In this document: positions 37,825 to 51,260 of the stretch, piece after piece
Position numbering within the stretch: the first letter of the stretch is position 1
Layout: each line of letters opens with the position of its first letter
From: Tubulanus polymorphus
Taxonomy: Eukaryota > Nemertea > Palaeonemertea > Tubulaniformes > Tubulanidae
Assembly (NCBI RefSeq): GCF_964204645.1
Contig: NC_134035.1
Coordinates: 8,554,501 to 8,618,500, forward strand
DNA: 64,000 nt
Direction of reading: 5' to 3'
Translations under genes and position numbers: made by a program
The notes under the pieces: model-generated
The model's input: the letters and a program-made list of their open reading frames with translations, nothing else
Database searches by the model: none
Told to the model about the DNA's origin: nothing

Positions 37825-37972
37825 CTAAAAGTCGTTTTATCGCGCAATTAAACGAAAATTACAACGTTTAAACGAGATATTACCGCGATTTTTTTCGTTT
37901 TATCGTGGTAGTGTTTCGTTTTAACGTGATAGGCCTAATTTTCCTTTCATTGCGCGATAAAACGACTTTTAG
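37825..37972. mobile_element. 148-bp MITE with perfect 24-bp TIRs
   Basis: Bases 37,825-37,848 (CTAAAAGTCGTTTTATCGCG...) and 37,949-37,972 are perfect inverted repeats. The interior repeats the CGTTTTATCG and CGTTTTAACG words, and no coding frame is present. A clear target duplication is not visible. Confidence 0.8.
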
Positions 37973-38610
37973 GCATTTCTAAAAGAAAGATTTGCTACCT
38001 CTGTAATTTTGTTTACGTACACCACTATACGTTGAAAGCATTAATGTAATCTATTACTGAAGTGATCGTTTTTCTGTGACTTTCGCGGTTAAAAACGCGT
38101 TATTTTTGCTATGCATTTCGTAGAATCTATCCGTCCAGTCGGGCGGGTATTTTACCGTGTAAAAAGATCATAAAAAGTGAGAAAAAATGAACTGATTAGT
38201 ACACATGAGAGGGGATTGTTTTGCACAAATTTAGCTTAAAACTTTGAATTAATTGCGACATACTTGTTCAATGATGATTGAATGAATATGATGATTGATA
38301 AACTGCAAGACTCAGCGGGATAACTTGACGCGTAGCATAATCGACTCATGTTTTTAAATGGTCATTTGACTTCAGGCTCATTCAGAATTGATGGTCATTT
38401 TACGACGCCTCGCTGTAACATACCGTAGGCCTCTGTGTAAATGTCGGCGACGAAAGTCATTTGCCTAAGTATCGTCATTTGCCTGCGGGATTATTTTTTA
38501 GACATTGAATGGGTCGTACAGGGCTGCAGCGGATATAGAGCTCGGATTTCTGAGACCAGTTTCAACTGGGTTTGAACCGGATTTAAGTTCATTAAAAGAA
38601 TAGAACTAGC
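37973..38610. other. No recognised feature
   Basis: Chance frames only. Confidence 0.4.
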
Positions 38611-38617
38611 CGCCTTA

Positions 38618-38870
38618 CAGTGGCGTAACTGGGATTTCTATAGGGGGGTCGGACCAATATATACAAGTGGATGTACCATACTTTGCAACGAATAGCTTGA
38701 ATGTTTTTATTTCTGAAACTCGAGAGGGGACGTTGTCCCGACCTTTGAAGGCTAACTTTAATGAAATGTCCATGTGAAAAATAACAATATTTGGAACCCA
38801 AAAATATGCTGAAATCTGATTTAAAAAAGGGTCATCCGCACCCCCGATCTACCCTCTGTGGACCCGCATG
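38618..38870. mobile_element. Possible DNA-transposon remnant (CAGTGGCG end)
   Basis: CAGTGGCGTAACTGGGAT at about 38,620 followed by GGGGGGTCGGACC resembles ends of hAT-like and related elements. A mirrored GCACCCCCGA word lies near 38,840. The right end is not clear. Confidence 0.35.
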
Positions 38871-40050
38871 TGTGATCCAAATCTCATTTAAATTCTATCA
38901 TAAATTAAGTTTACTTAAATTTTATCTTAGAGCCATATCTTTGAAAAACATAAACTCACAACAGGCCAAGTTTGATATTCGGCTTGGTTTAAACTGTCCT
39001 CATTATCCTTATCCAGAACGTTCTTCTTCGGAGAGACTTTGTTCCTTTTGTTTTTTTTTTCTCGGCATTCTGGATGGTGCTTGTCATATCGAGCGTGCCG
39101 ATATCAAGCTTATACCGTTGATTGTTATTCTGGTTGCGTAAACAGTTTCTGACGCCTGATCCCTCGACCTCGTGTGCATTCGTTGATTATACGCCGCTGT
39201 TAAACGCATCTTCGCTTGGCAGGGTTTCATTGCCTTCCACCGAAACTCACGCCCGCGCGGACCCTTCATACCCTATTACACCGCCCGAGATTTCTTGGGC
39301 AGGCATTTATGCTCTATCAAAATAATGCTGATTGGCTAGAAATAGACTGGTGGCCGCTAAACGGCAACCTGTCCATCCAATAAATCTTGGGCTGACCATA
39401 AATGCCCTTGAGGTGGCGTGAGCTTCCGTAGACTGATTGCCTGCCCAATTCCGTGCCACCTGCTTCACAGTCAGAATAACTGAAGGTAGGGACCGGCAAC
39501 CAGTCAAGAGCTTCGGTGGAGCAAACACTGGCAAGCGAGGGTACTACAACGCGGCGTGTTGGTCGTGTGCCTGGTGTACGCGTCGCCTTGCGCTGGTTTC
39601 ACAGCTCGCAAACCGCTCCATCTTCCCAATTAACTAACATCCACCGATCCGTGAAACGACGTCACGACATCATAATAGCAATGATCCCCGTCACCAGCCG
39701 AACTGCGTTCAATACGTCAATTCTCACCGTAAATAAATCTTCATCCTCTACCGGCTTCTTTCGGGGCGGATAATTAATAATTAACCCTTCAAACATCGAC
39801 TGATCGAAAATCGAAGCCGCAAACAACGAAGTTTTCCATCCTCGAATATAGCGTTTAACCCGCGCTATAACCTCTTTCATTTCCGGCGCCTTTTCGCGAG
39901 ATAAGTTAATTGTTATTCTTGAAAAGAAGCCGGGTGAAAACTGCGCGTTGTTTCGACGACGAATCAGGTTTTGTTCGGACTTGATTACGCGGTGTACGAG
40001 ACATGCCTACAGATGAGGGTGAATTGAAGTTCACCGCGACAGTATTTTAT
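38871..40050. other. No recognised gene
   Basis: Several overlapping frames up to 116 codons occur without recognisable domains. The CpG-rich section at 39,230-39,660 has the most frames. Confidence 0.35.
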
Positions 40051-40052
40051 AT

Positions 40053-41860
40053 ATAAATATAGCTGCAAAGCAGCGATAACGGGTTTTCTGGATGCATGTG
40101 ATCGAAAGGAAAAATTAATTACCGGGTATTCGATGGAAAAAATAAAATGAGATGATTTGGATATTATCGGAGCAATCCTCTTTTTGGTTGAATGGTCTAA
40201 CCCCAGTATAGTCCCCCGTGATTTGGAAATTCTCGGAGCCCTCCTTTATTTACTTACTAAATGACGTCACAAACTGTTATTTCGCCGGTGCTTGTTGTCT
40301 AACAATTCAATTCAATTCTTTATTTACAGTAACCTAATAGGTAATTTTAAGTTTCAAATAGGATGGAAAGTACATTCAGACAATCTGTTGGTTCAGAGAG
40401 ACCGTTATTACAGTATCAATTTATACATTTCGTTTCGAAGCAGTCAGTTGCCGAATCTGAATGAAGATGAATTTTATTTGACGAAATCGGCGGGAAATAT
40501 ATAATAAATATAGCTGCAAAGCAGCGATAACGGGTTTTTCTGGATGCATGTGATCGAAAGGAAAAATTAATTACCGGGTATTCGATGGAAAAAATAAAAT
40601 GAGATGATTTGGATATTATCGGAGCAATCCTCTCTTTGGTTGAATGGTCTAACCCCAGTATAGTCCCCCGTGATTTTGGAAATTCTCGGAGCCCTCCTTT
40701 ATTTACTTACCAAATGACGTCACAAACTTATTTCGCCGGTGCTTGTTGTCTAACAATTCAATTCAATTCTTTATTTACAGTAACCTAATATGTAATTTTA
40801 AGTTTCAAATAGGATGGAAAGTACATTCAGACAATCTGTTGGTTCAGAGAGACCGTTATTACAGTATCAATTTATACATTTCGTTTCGAAGCAGTCAGTT
40901 GCTGAATCTGAATGAAGATGAATTTTATTTGACGAAATCGGCGGGAAATATATAATAAATATAGCTGCAAAGCAGCGATAACGGGTTTTTCTGGATGCAT
41001 GTGATCGAAAGGAAAAATTAATTACCGGGTATTCGATGGAAAAAATAAAATGAGATGATTTGGATATTATCGGAGCAATCCTCTTTTTGGTTGAATGGTC
41101 TAACCCCAGCATAGTCCCCCGTGATTAGGAAATTCTCGGAGCCCTCCTTTATTTACTTACTAAATGACGTCACAAACTGTTATTTCGCCGGTGCTTGTTG
41201 TCTAACAATTCAATTCAATTCTTTATTTACAGTAACCTAATAAGTAATTTTAAGTTTCAAATAGTCTGGAAAGTACATTCAGACAATCTGTTGGTTCAGA
41301 GAGACCGTTATTACAGTATCAATTTATACATTTCGTTTCGAAGCAGTCAGTTGCTGAATCTGAATGAAGATGAATTTTATTTGACGAAATCGGCGGGAAA
41401 TATATAATAAATATAGCTGCAAAGCAGCGATAACGGGTTTTTCTGGATGCATGTGATCGAAAGGAAAAATTAATTACCGGGTATTCGATGGAAAAAATAA
41501 AATGAGATGATTTGGATATTATCGGAGCAATCCTCTTTTTGGTTGAATGGTCTAACCCCAGCATAGTCCCCCGTGATTAGGAAATTCTCGGAGCCCTCCT
41601 TTATTTACTTACTAAATGACGTCACAAACTGTTATTTCGCCGGTGCTTGTTGTCTAACAATTCAATTCAATTCTTTATTTACAGTAACCTAATAAGTAAT
41701 TTTAAGTTTCAAATAGTCTGGAAAGTACATTCAGACAATCTGTTGGTTCAGAGAGACCGTTATTACAGTATCAATTTATACATTTCGTTTCGAAGCTGTC
41801 AGTTGCCGAATCTGAATGAAGATGAATTTTATTTGACGAAATCGGCGGAAAATATATAAT
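40053..41860. repeat. 452-bp satellite-like tandem array, four copies
   Basis: Units recur at 451-452 bp (a shared point falls at 40,292, 40,743, 41,195 and 41,647). Each begins near TATAGCTGCAAAGCAGCG and ends near CGGCGGGAAATATATAA. Copies 3 and 4 share variants absent from copies 1 and 2 (AATAGTCTGGA against AATAGGATGGA; CAGCATAGTC against CAGTATAGTC), so the last duplication is recent. Copy 2 differs by small indels. Each unit contains a minus-strand AATAAA with an AATTG tail (plus TTCAATTCAATTCTTTATT), as if a LINE 3' end had been captured. A 70-codon frame recurs but is not evidence of coding. Confidence 0.95.
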
Positions 41861-41910
41861 AATAATAATCAACAGAATTTCAAGAGGGTTTTCGACGAAG
41901 TCAGAAAACC

Positions 41911-42685
<775 letters not shown>

Positions 42686-42689
42686 TTAA

Positions 42690-42780
42690 GCCATGTAATG
42701 GGTTACCGGCACCGCTACTGTGGCAAGTGAGGATGCCGCAACGATCCGCCAGGTTCGCTAGCGGTTACTAATCTTTTGGC
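42690..42780 (-). repeat. Dispersed repeat family A, inverted partial copy
   Basis: GGGTTACCGGCACCGCTACTG then GATCCGCCAGGTTCGCTAG is the complement of the 3' half of the copies at 5,010 and 35,520. Confidence 0.55.
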
Positions 42781-43710
42781 AATCTTGATATTCTAAAAAA
42801 TCCTTCAATCCACCTTGCAAAATTCATTAAAAAAGGCTTAGATGTATATAGATCCCTCCAATAATTAGTATGTTGTAAATAGTGTATGTATATATTGTTA
42901 ATAACTTTGTTATATTTTATCAAAACAAGTTTATGCTTTCTGTTATTGTAAATATTGTATACTTCGTATAAGTCTCCCTCCATGTACCATAGAAATGGTT
43001 GGAGTGTAGATAATATCCTAATCCTAATCCTGTCCATTTTTGACAAAACAGTATGAGTCCAATACGTATTACTTCTGGTATAAAGGATTTTTCGTCGGTC
43101 CTTGAAAATCGTAGGGTACCCAAAAAATCGCAAAAAAAATAGAAAATTCATACCTCAAAGTTTCTACATACCCTACTACCTATATAGGTAGTAATTTCGA
43201 AAAAAAACTTTAAAGATTCTGGTAAATTTTCCTTCATAATCCTTTATTCCGGTTATATATCATTTTTACAGTTGTTTGTATTTCAAAGTTGGCCAACATA
43301 CTTAATTTTGTCATTCATTATCTAAGGAAATAACTTATAAGTAAATTTCTTAACAAAGGGAAGCAACAAAATGGCGTTGATTTCGACCAACGTGAAACGT
43401 CATTGGTTATTGGAGCGTAGGTGTTTCTTGTTTAGCTACTCTCAGCACCAAGCAATCGAAACATCGATTCCGCGTTTCGCGTTGCACGCACAATCGCGAA
43501 AAAGGCCAGCCAAGGGTTTCGGTGTCGGAAGTGTTTCAGCTTGATTTCTTGCTGCGTGCGCTCGGCTTCAGACAGTCTGAAGATCACGACGTGAGGACGA
43601 TGTGATTTTTTTCCAATATCCGGATAAGATTCGAATAAAGATAAACATAATGCTTTTTCCAGTTACACTTAACTGTGATAGATGTTCAATTCAGCTCGCA
43701 CGGATGATGA
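42781..43710. other. No recognised gene
   Basis: A 127-codon frame (42,768-43,151, minus) is AT-rich and unrecognised. The palindrome ACTACCTATATAGGTAGT lies near 43,172. Confidence 0.35.
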
Positions 43711-43714
43711 AACT

Positions 43715-43915
43715 TGATCTTGAAATAGCGATTGACCCTGTTATTTATTTGATTGGTAGACTGGATTTGATTTCGTCTGATGCGAAGTTTCTAAGAAATC
43801 CACCGCACCGCCAGGAGCGAACCGAGGCTTGATTTTGAAATCAGAAATCGAAGTTCGAATATTGTTGAGTGATCACTTGAATTTACCAACTTAGTTTTTT
43901 TTCTTGAATCAAACC
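43715..43915 (+). repeat. Dispersed repeat family F, longest copy
   Basis: GATTGACCCTGTTAT, a GAAGTTTC segment, GATTTTGAAATCAGAAATCG and GAGTGATCAC, followed by a T-rich tract, align with 56,455-56,600 and 19,916-20,075. Confidence 0.5.
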
Positions 43916-45170
43916 TTTTTTCAATGAGACCGATGTCAAAAGGCAACATCCAGTCGCCACTGCCTGTAGTAGGCTGGGCTTGTTATCCCCAAGGCAGTTA
44001 ACGGGAGGCAGTTTTCAAGCTATCGCAGTTTTCAAGCTATCGTTATGAGACCAGTTTCTGATGATGAAACTTGGCGTGAAATCGACTAGGGCGATATTAT
44101 CTGCGGGTAATCTATTTATCAACGTTTTCTTATATCGACTCTCTTCGTCCAGAACGAATCCTGAGGTCATACACGAGTTGAAGGAGATAGCGAGTACTTT
44201 ATGGGTGGATACTACCAGAGGGAGATTACGTCGCGATATAAATCAGATCATGAGATAATATGTGTAATTTTCACAACATCGTAATGGCCCATTTCGTCCG
44301 TCCATTCTATGCGTGTTTAGATAGATAACCAGCACCACAAGTCCATGTCAGATTCAAGGTCGCTTCGACATGATTTGATACGATTGACACGTATTCCTCC
44401 TTCATAAATCTGACGTCAATGACCGATTCTGACGTTTAGGTCAAGTAGTGTAGAATCGAGTCCAGCATCCGATCGAACGGATCTGATAGCGAACCTTTGA
44501 GTAATAAAGATTAGTTCGTTTTCAATATTCCAACTCGAATTTATTGCTGTATTTCGTGGGATCTTTTCCAAAAAGTTAATAACGTTGAAAATGACTCATC
44601 CCACTTCAATATAAGAATGCTAATTCGTTTGCTATAAAAAAAGAAATAAACCTTCGGGTTTTTATCTTGATAAAAAAGGAATTATCCCTTTAATTTTTAT
44701 TTTCTATTAATTTTGATTAGATTTGAAATGTATGTCTCGTGCTAATCCACCACACCTACCGGGAATGATACATCCATGAAATTCATTTCATAAATCGAAG
44801 TAACTTATCAGAAATCCTGGTTGCAGTAATGCGAACGATCTTCCAACCTGTCCTACTGATCGGGGTTATCATTTGGCTGCCTAAGTTAATACATCAAGAT
44901 TTCGGAAAAACCTAATAATAGTTAAAGATCGTATATCGTCCAGTTTTATATCCTCAGTTTTATATCTTATATATGTCGTCAGAAAGGTTTTTTAAGTAAA
45001 TGTCGATTTAGAAGTCCTGTCTTTGTTATCTGTCCCGCGCGCTGACTAGATTCGATCTCAAGTAGAATGAAGCACAGTTAATTAACCCTGGATGTAATTA
45101 CTGCGACGAGACATACAGACGAACATGAATAAAACTGTCAGGTTCTGGAATCAAAGTCTTGCCATTTGTC
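43916..45170. other. No recognised gene
   Basis: A short direct duplication (GCAGTTTTCAAGCTATCG twice near 44,009-44,042) is the only structure noted. Confidence 0.4.
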
Positions 45171-45174
45171 ACTC

Positions 45175-45448
45175 GCCACGGTACGAAACCCGGTCACGCT
45201 AACCCGCGTGCGCAGCTTAGATGATGTCATTATTAGCCAATCAGATATTCCGTTTTAGCCCGGATTTCCGATTTATAGTTCTTCCGTTAAATTTTCCTCA
45301 GCGATTATACAACGAGCAATCTGATTGGTGCCAAGTTTTCGCGCGGCAAAGCTGCGCATGTACGTGCGCACCTGGTCTAGGGTGTGGCATGGTTTCGTGC
45401 CACGGCTGAGTGTAGTAGCGATGCCATCAGGTTCGAATCCCAACCGCG
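45175..45448. mobile_element. Foldback element with B-box-like arm ends, copy 2
   Basis: Diverged homologue of 26,778-27,093, sharing TGCGCAGCTTAGAT, CCAATCAGA, TTTATAGTTC, GGTTTCGTGCC and GATGCCATCAGGTTCGAATC. Its left arm is shorter or more decayed. The intact GGTTCGAATCCC at the right end is a good Pol III B box. Confidence 0.55.
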
Positions 45449-47165
45449 GAGGAGGATACGAGAATATGTTTCTGCTTGAACGTGTGATAAACGTACGGTC
45501 GAATAGCGGTCGTTACGTAATCCAGGAGAATTCTTCCGGTCGAACTGACCGCGCTTTTACGCGATCAACAAAGCCGCTTTCGTCGCTAAGTCGACCGACT
45601 TCCAGGAATTATACCGCGGAATAATACACCGTCGTTCGGTTGGATACGAGGATGCCGCAGACAGAATGAGAAAAGAATATGGACCTTTGTCGAAAGCTCG
45701 CTTTGAACTTACGTTTACGGATTGAATGTTTCAGTATATATGTATAACAAAGACGGAAGGCTATTGCGCGCTCTTTGTATGCGTCAAATCGGGATCTTTC
45801 TATTAACATCTTCGAATCTCTTATCTTTACAGACTGTCGACGGTAATTCAAAATAATGAGACACTCCCGAACAGGGGTCGTAAGGTGAGTCAACTGTCTC
45901 GTCGAGCTGGAAATAACAAATTCGACGATAGTTGTGAGGTCATCAAATAATGTATATTTTCCATACGATATCTTCACCGTCAGTGCGCAGGTATGGGTGT
46001 ATCATTTGCGAGCGGGTTTCGCAGAGAAGCCTATAGTGAACGGATCCCGAGTCAAAGTGTTTTTAATCGGGATATGAAATATTGATCGAGTTTGAATTTC
46101 AGAATCGATCTTTAAAGCATGATGCGTTCACCACTGACGAAAACGCGTCAAAATTTTTCTACTGTAATCCAATTGTATATGAAACGTAATTTCCGTCATC
46201 GCGCGACTGTCATTAGCAGCTTTACACTAGACGAGGAAGGTTTGTCGCGATATCGGAAAGTCGCTCTAAACGAAATTAGTAAATCGTCAGATATAACGAA
46301 AAGACATCGCGGGCGTTTGTTTCTTGTCAAATGACATTACCGACTGATAGCATCTCAGCCCGGAATGAATTAGTTGCGACGATCAATGTTCGATATGAAC
46401 TGAAATACTGTAGCAGCGACGGCTGGCAAGACGATGGTATATGCTACGATTCTATCCTTATTTCGATGTGAAATAAGCTTTCGCGCGCGCGCTGAATAAA
46501 GGAATTATTTAAAGTTTTGCTGGTCACGTCGGGCGCTCGTCTAGACGACAACAGGTTTATACATAGCTACATCAAAATCGCGACATCATTGCCGCGACGA
46601 GTCTCCAGATTACCATCGATCATTTAGACTCGCGAAGTTTCTCAAAACTCTGGAGGCCAAATAGATAGATGTGAAAAGGATTTGTAATCCCGGAAACATT
46701 GCCCACTGACCTAGGAAATGCAGTATTCAGGTCGTGGTGGGAGGCATATTTCGTATATAAAGTTGTGTTGTTTTGTGTTGTTCTTTTCCCCTGCCGTCTC
46801 TCCATAAAACCTAGTCGATGTCTCAGACTAGCAAATCAAGTTATTCAGTCTCTACATATTATTATCACACGTTAAAGGCGTTCACCACACATTTCAAACA
46901 TACGACTTTTTAAATCTTAAAGGATGAATTAGAATTAAGGTTCACTAATTCTAAAAATGCATCCTTGTCGCACACGGTCACCAATTTTTGAATATTGTGA
47001 TGATACATAGTAAATTGTTTTCAAAGTTAACCCAATTCTAATTTCCAGTCAAAATGTTTTGTATATTACCTACACCACATAGAAAATCAGTTATATTCAT
47101 CAGTTATACTAATTATTCCCTGTTGCAGGTCTACTTAATTCTTAATTGACAATTGTGACCACTTT
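45449..47165. other. No recognised gene
   Basis: CpG-rich stretches lie at 45,480-45,660 and 46,400-46,500. A mirrored AAGGATG/CATCCTT hairpin with inner ATTAGAATT/AATTCTAA is near 46,919-46,967. Frames up to 122 codons are unrecognised. Confidence 0.35.
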
Positions 47166-47169
47166 AGGA

Positions 47170-47275
47170 CTCTTATCAAATAACCCTTATGTCTCGAAGA
47201 ACCCCAATCTGCATTCCATATTGTTGAAGAACCTTGAAACCCCCGAAGAACCATTTATTCTAAGAGTGTATACAT
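47170..47275. mobile_element. Possible DNA-element end (GAAGAACC...TAAGAGTGTA)
   Basis: GAAGAACC occurs three times (GAAGAACCCC, GAAGAACCTT, GAAGAACCAT) and the stretch ends TCTAAGAGTGTA, a terminus style seen in several animal DNA transposons. The opposite end was not found. Confidence 0.3.
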
Positions 47276-48850
47276 GTATAGGTGATTTGTTATGATTGAC
47301 AATAATTACGCAAAGTCCGGGAAAAATGTTTTATCGAGTAAATTTCAGAAAATTCAATTCTATTCCGCATTCAAATCAATAAGACCAAGGGAAAAGATTA
47401 ATTTGAGGTATTTGTTCCTGCCAGCTCCAGTCGCTGTCTGTGCTATGAAATCATTTGCCATTTTATGAAAAGCTGGCAGGCTTGCCATAATGCCCCGCTT
47501 GGGCTCTGGTTTCAAGTTGTATTTCATATACGTTCATTTATTGGATCACCAGAGCGTTTTATACCAGCAGTTTTTCTCCGTGGTCTGAACACCCTAAAGC
47601 CTAGCGCGACACAAGAAATAAACCCGAAACAGTATTTGTGTTTATCGATGCTTCGGTTTGTCTGCTATCCCATATTGTAAAACGGGAAACGATGAGTCGA
47701 TATTGCATCACAATTGATATCAAAAAGGCTATGTTCAGTTACGATCCACTAGCTTTCACCGATTTGGTCGATGCGTGTCAGTGTTTCTTGCGTACTCTCG
47801 GAAAAGCATTTCAGTTGCGCGGTTCGGGTTGTGCCTCGATGCGTGTTCGCCGGCTAAGCGGGGTCTCCTAATTCCGGAAATCGAGTTATCATTGAACCGG
47901 TTGTATAGTTGAAAATTAGACGGCTGATCTACCGCTGGTTTACGATCGCGTTCGTGCGTCACATCACATTATATATTACCGAGATTAGAGATTATACAGG
48001 GAGTGCGGGGAGGTTCAAGGACTTTCGCGACCTTTTCATTCTGCTCGGATATCCTTTCGTTTCGTTTTCACTTCGAGACATTCAAAAGCTATAGAGAGCA
48101 TCAATGCATATAGCGGCAAAGCGTGCGATTCTGAATGGAGAACGTCTTTACCGGTCGGCTGAACTGCGCCGTATTTTTCGAAGCTTGGCGCTCACGCGAA
48201 AGTCCGATTAAGATCGTCGTTGCCTATCGAGTGGTTTCAAATTGATTACTCATCCAGCGAGTGACAACTTAATCAAAATGTTGGTCGAAGCGAGCGCGGC
48301 GGCCGTTTTTTTTTAATAATGTAACAAACGAGCGAGTTCATAATCTCATAATATGTTGAAGGTCACACGACGAACTGACGGCGGATAGAATAGGGTCGCG
48401 CCTGAGACAGTGAAGGATGATCGTCTGGTCATTAATTTTGTCCCATCGGAGCATTACGCGCCTGTCTACCAATTGTAATGCCGATTTAAGTTCATTACGC
48501 GAACGATCTTGCGGTTTCGAAATGACAACAACCAACGCGAGGTCGTTTAAATCAGAACCGCATGGACTAACATTTCAATATTTCAGAGCTTTTAACATTT
48601 GACATTTTGAAATATGAATTGGCCAATTGAACTACGATTGACTTAAAAGAATCGAATATGATTTGCTCTGCGACCTGAGTGTCTCTAAAAGCAACCGATA
48701 TCTGTTGAATTGATTGTTTCGGATGTTCGTAGTGCGACGGTATCTGTTATTGGTTTCACAGTGCCTAGGGCACACCAAAAGAAAACCTCGTTTCTCTGGC
48801 CCGACCGACCCGATATTTCATCACTAGATAATTATTTTCGAAATAGAAAC
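47276..48850. other. No recognised gene
   Basis: Chance frames up to 77 codons only. CpG-rich at 48,120-48,300. Confidence 0.35.
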
Positions 48851-48959
48851 GACTTTCCTATACTGACCCTATTTCAAAATTTGGATGAAATATATTTTTT
48901 CAAAAGTATAACTTTTGGACGACCGACTACAAAACTCTCCAAAGCTACCAGAGTTTTTT

Positions 48960-49025
48960 CTATAAAAAGGGAGATATATTTATAGTGGCTGATTCCGAAT
49001 CAGCCACCATTATATATTCCCTACC
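48960..49025. repeat. TATAAAAAGG box and 11-bp perfect hairpin
   Basis: TATAAAAAGG (about 48,961) precedes GTGGCTGATTC and GAATCAGCCAC separated by one base (48,987-49,009). The outer TTATAG/ATTATA extends the symmetry. This may be the end of a small element; function is unknown. Confidence 0.4.
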
Positions 49026-49765
49026 TACCTACCCATTTTGTCGATTACCCCGACCGAGAAACATGATTCTCTTTTGTGTGGCCTTATATCGCTTTTCGTC
49101 GCCATTATGAAGTGAGATATAGAATGTCATTGCGCTTCCGGCTAGGCCTGTGGCTAATACTATTTGACACTATTACTGTTTCCCGTATAACAGTGCGTTT
49201 TGCCCTACGAGCAATTATCCCAACCGTGATTACTCCCTGGTTATACCTACAAAAACGATACATCTGTACTGAGGTGTCATTTTCTCGCTAAAATCTCTGT
49301 ATTCCCGACCGGAGGTACACATTCAACCATACGACAAATAAAAAACATTCATATTTAGTAGGTGGTTCACGATAAACAGGTTATCATGAAGTCCTGAAGT
49401 CATCGAGAATGCATGCTAGATCGTACGTATGTTGGCTGATTCTAGCGACAAAATCACAAACCGTTTTCTCAAAAGTTGATTTCAACATACACTGAAAATA
49501 ATTATTTACAAACTTTTAGTTTGTTTTCAGGCCCTAAAAGTGTGTTTTCAGCACCTCCTCCCGAAACAACTAGTTGATTTCAGTTCGGCACCCGACCAAA
49601 ATAACTAGTTTATCTCGGCACCAACATGTCTTGAGGACAATTTCTGGCCCATGCGACAGGCCATGTAATATTATCACCTAAATGACAATGTGATCGCGAC
49701 GTCTGGGGCTTTACTCTCGAATATTTTAATCAAATCAAAATACCAATCTTTTTAAGTAAAGGCTG
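49026..49765. other. No recognised gene upstream of LINE
   Basis: A stretch near 49,485 (TACACTGAAAATAATTATTT) resembles the start of the 10,696 insertion. No endonuclease domain of the LINE is present here. A splice-acceptor-like pyrimidine tract ending TTTTCAG lies at 49,766-49,783. Confidence 0.35.
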
Positions 49766-49769
49766 TTTC

Positions 49770-51260
49770 TTGACTTGTTTTCAGTTCGGTGAATCATTAG
49801 ATATATCAAAATTGCTAAAGACCTTACTCATTTTCTGTCGCTCCCATCCTATAGACATAGGCCATGTTTTTAACATGAGTCTACAGACTGGAATTGTTCC
49901 GGACAAATTAAAAATCGCTAGAATTCGACCTTTATACAAAAGTGGTGACAAAGATAACTTTAATAATTACCGGCCTATCTCAATTTTGCCTTGCTTTTCA
50001 AAGATTCTTGAAAAAGTCGTGTACAACAGACTAATGTCTTATTGTGATAAATTTTCTATCATAAATTCAAATCAATTCGGTTTTAGAAAGAATCACTCCT
50101 CTGCCATGGCAGTCATCAAAATTATTGATGAAATTTCATATAATCTTGAAAATAAAAATCCCACTATCGGTGTTTATTTGGACTTATCTAAAGCCTTTGA
50201 TACAGTCAACCATGAAATATTATTGTCAAAATTAGATTTTTATGGAATTAAAGGTCGCGCACTTTGCTGGTTTAGAAATTATTTGGAAAACCGACAACAA
50301 ACTGTTCAAATTGAAAATTGTAAGTCTCAACTTTTGAATATATCTACTGGTGTGCCTCAAGGTTCCATTTTGGGACCGTTACTTTTTTTAATATACATAA
50401 ATGACTGCGTTAATGTCAGCAACATTTTGAAATTTACGCTTTTTGCAGATGACACTAATGTCTTTGCGAGCGGTTCCGATATTCATCACCTTGCATTGAC
50501 CGTGTCTAGTGAACTTGATAAACTAGCCACGTGGTTTTACGCTAATAAATTATCTTTAAACTTGCCAAAAACTCATTGCATGGTATTTGGCTCACAACTA
50601 CCACTTAACATTTCGATTCAAATCAGCGGAATTAATATTGATCAAGTTCATAGCACAAATTTTTTGGGTATAAATATTGACGATAAACTTTCATGGATTG
50701 ATCATATCAATAATGTTCAACGCAAGGTATCGAAGAGTATCAGTATGTTAAATAGATTAAAACGATTTTTACCTGAGAAAACTCTTATTCAATTGCATTT
50801 TAGTTTAGTGGAACCGTATTTAAGTTATTGTAACATAGTTTGGGCTCAAAATTTTAATGTCTATTTAGATTCATTATTACTACTTCAAAAACGTGCGGTT
50901 CGAATAATAACAAATCCATATTATTTAGAACATACTGATCCACTCTTTAAAAGACTGAAAATACTGAGAATTAAAGAAATGAACAAATTACAGTTAGGAT
51001 GCTTCATGTTTAATTATAACAAATCCATGCTACCTGATTCTTTTAATAACTATTTTCAATTTCGACATGAAATCCACAATTATCAAACTCGTAGCCAAAA
51101 CAATATGGAAATCCCTCAAATTCAAACTCGAAGAAATAAATTTTCGGTAAAGGTTTCTGGTCCAAAACTTTGGAATTCACTCGATTCAACTTTAAAGCAG
51201 TCGAAGAATGTTTATGTATTTAAAAAGAATTTCAAACAGTATCTGTTAACGGGTCAATAG
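49770..51260 (+). CDS. LINE reverse transcriptase (Jockey/CR1 superfamily), 5'-truncated
   Basis: An open frame of 496 codons encodes the RT and C-terminal part of a non-LTR retrotransposon ORF2. Homology starts near residue 26. Visible motifs are PLYKSGD and NYRPISILP (residues 54-74), NQFGFRKNHS (101-110), YLDLSKAFDTVNH with the first catalytic aspartate (136-148), GVPQGSILGP (194-203) and FADDTN with the paired catalytic aspartates (225-230). A LGINIDDKLSW thumb segment and the C-terminal WNSL block follow. The protein would copy element RNA by target-primed reverse transcription. The AP endonuclease that should precede it is absent, so this copy is truncated; the first codon is not a true start. 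No stop or frameshift interrupts the RT, suggesting a recent insertion. CR1, Daphne or a close clade is likely, but the clade is not certain. Confidence 0.92.
   Translation: MTCFQFGESLDISKLLKTLLIFCRSHPIDIGHVFNMSLQTGIVPDKLKIARIRPLYKSGDKDNFNNYRPISILPCFSKILEKVVYNRLMSYCDKFSIINSNQFGFRKNHSSAMAVIKIIDEISYNLENKNPTIGVYLDLSKAFDTVNHEILLSKLDFYGIKGRALCWFRNYLENRQQTVQIENCKSQLLNISTGVPQGSILGPLLFLIYINDCVNVSNILKFTLFADDTNVFASGSDIHHLALTVSSELDKLATWFYANKLSLNLPKTHCMVFGSQLPLNISIQISGINIDQVHSTNFLGINIDDKLSWIDHINNVQRKVSKSISMLNRLKRFLPEKTLIQLHFSLVEPYLSYCNIVWAQNFNVYLDSLLLLQKRAVRIITNPYYLEHTDPLFKRLKILRIKEMNKLQLGCFMFNYNKSMLPDSFNNYFQFRHEIHNYQTRSQNNMEIPQIQTRRNKFSVKVSGPKLWNSLDSTLKQSKNVYVFKKNFKQYLLTGQ

Noticed and set aside
40292-41859. 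Four near-identical 70-codon frames
   Set aside because: They are copies of one DNA repeat unit; identity reflects array homogenisation, not selection on protein. They also lack an ATG start.
40053-41860. CRISPR-like or repeat-spacer array
   Set aside because: Whole 452-bp units are repeated with no unique spacers, and the DNA is eukaryotic.
42768-43151. 127-codon AT-rich frame on the minus strand
   Set aside because: No recognisable motif; one end lies in repeat family A.
44057-44076. CTGATGATGAAACTTGG as a hammerhead core
   Set aside because: GAAA follows CTGATGA almost directly, leaving no room for helix II.
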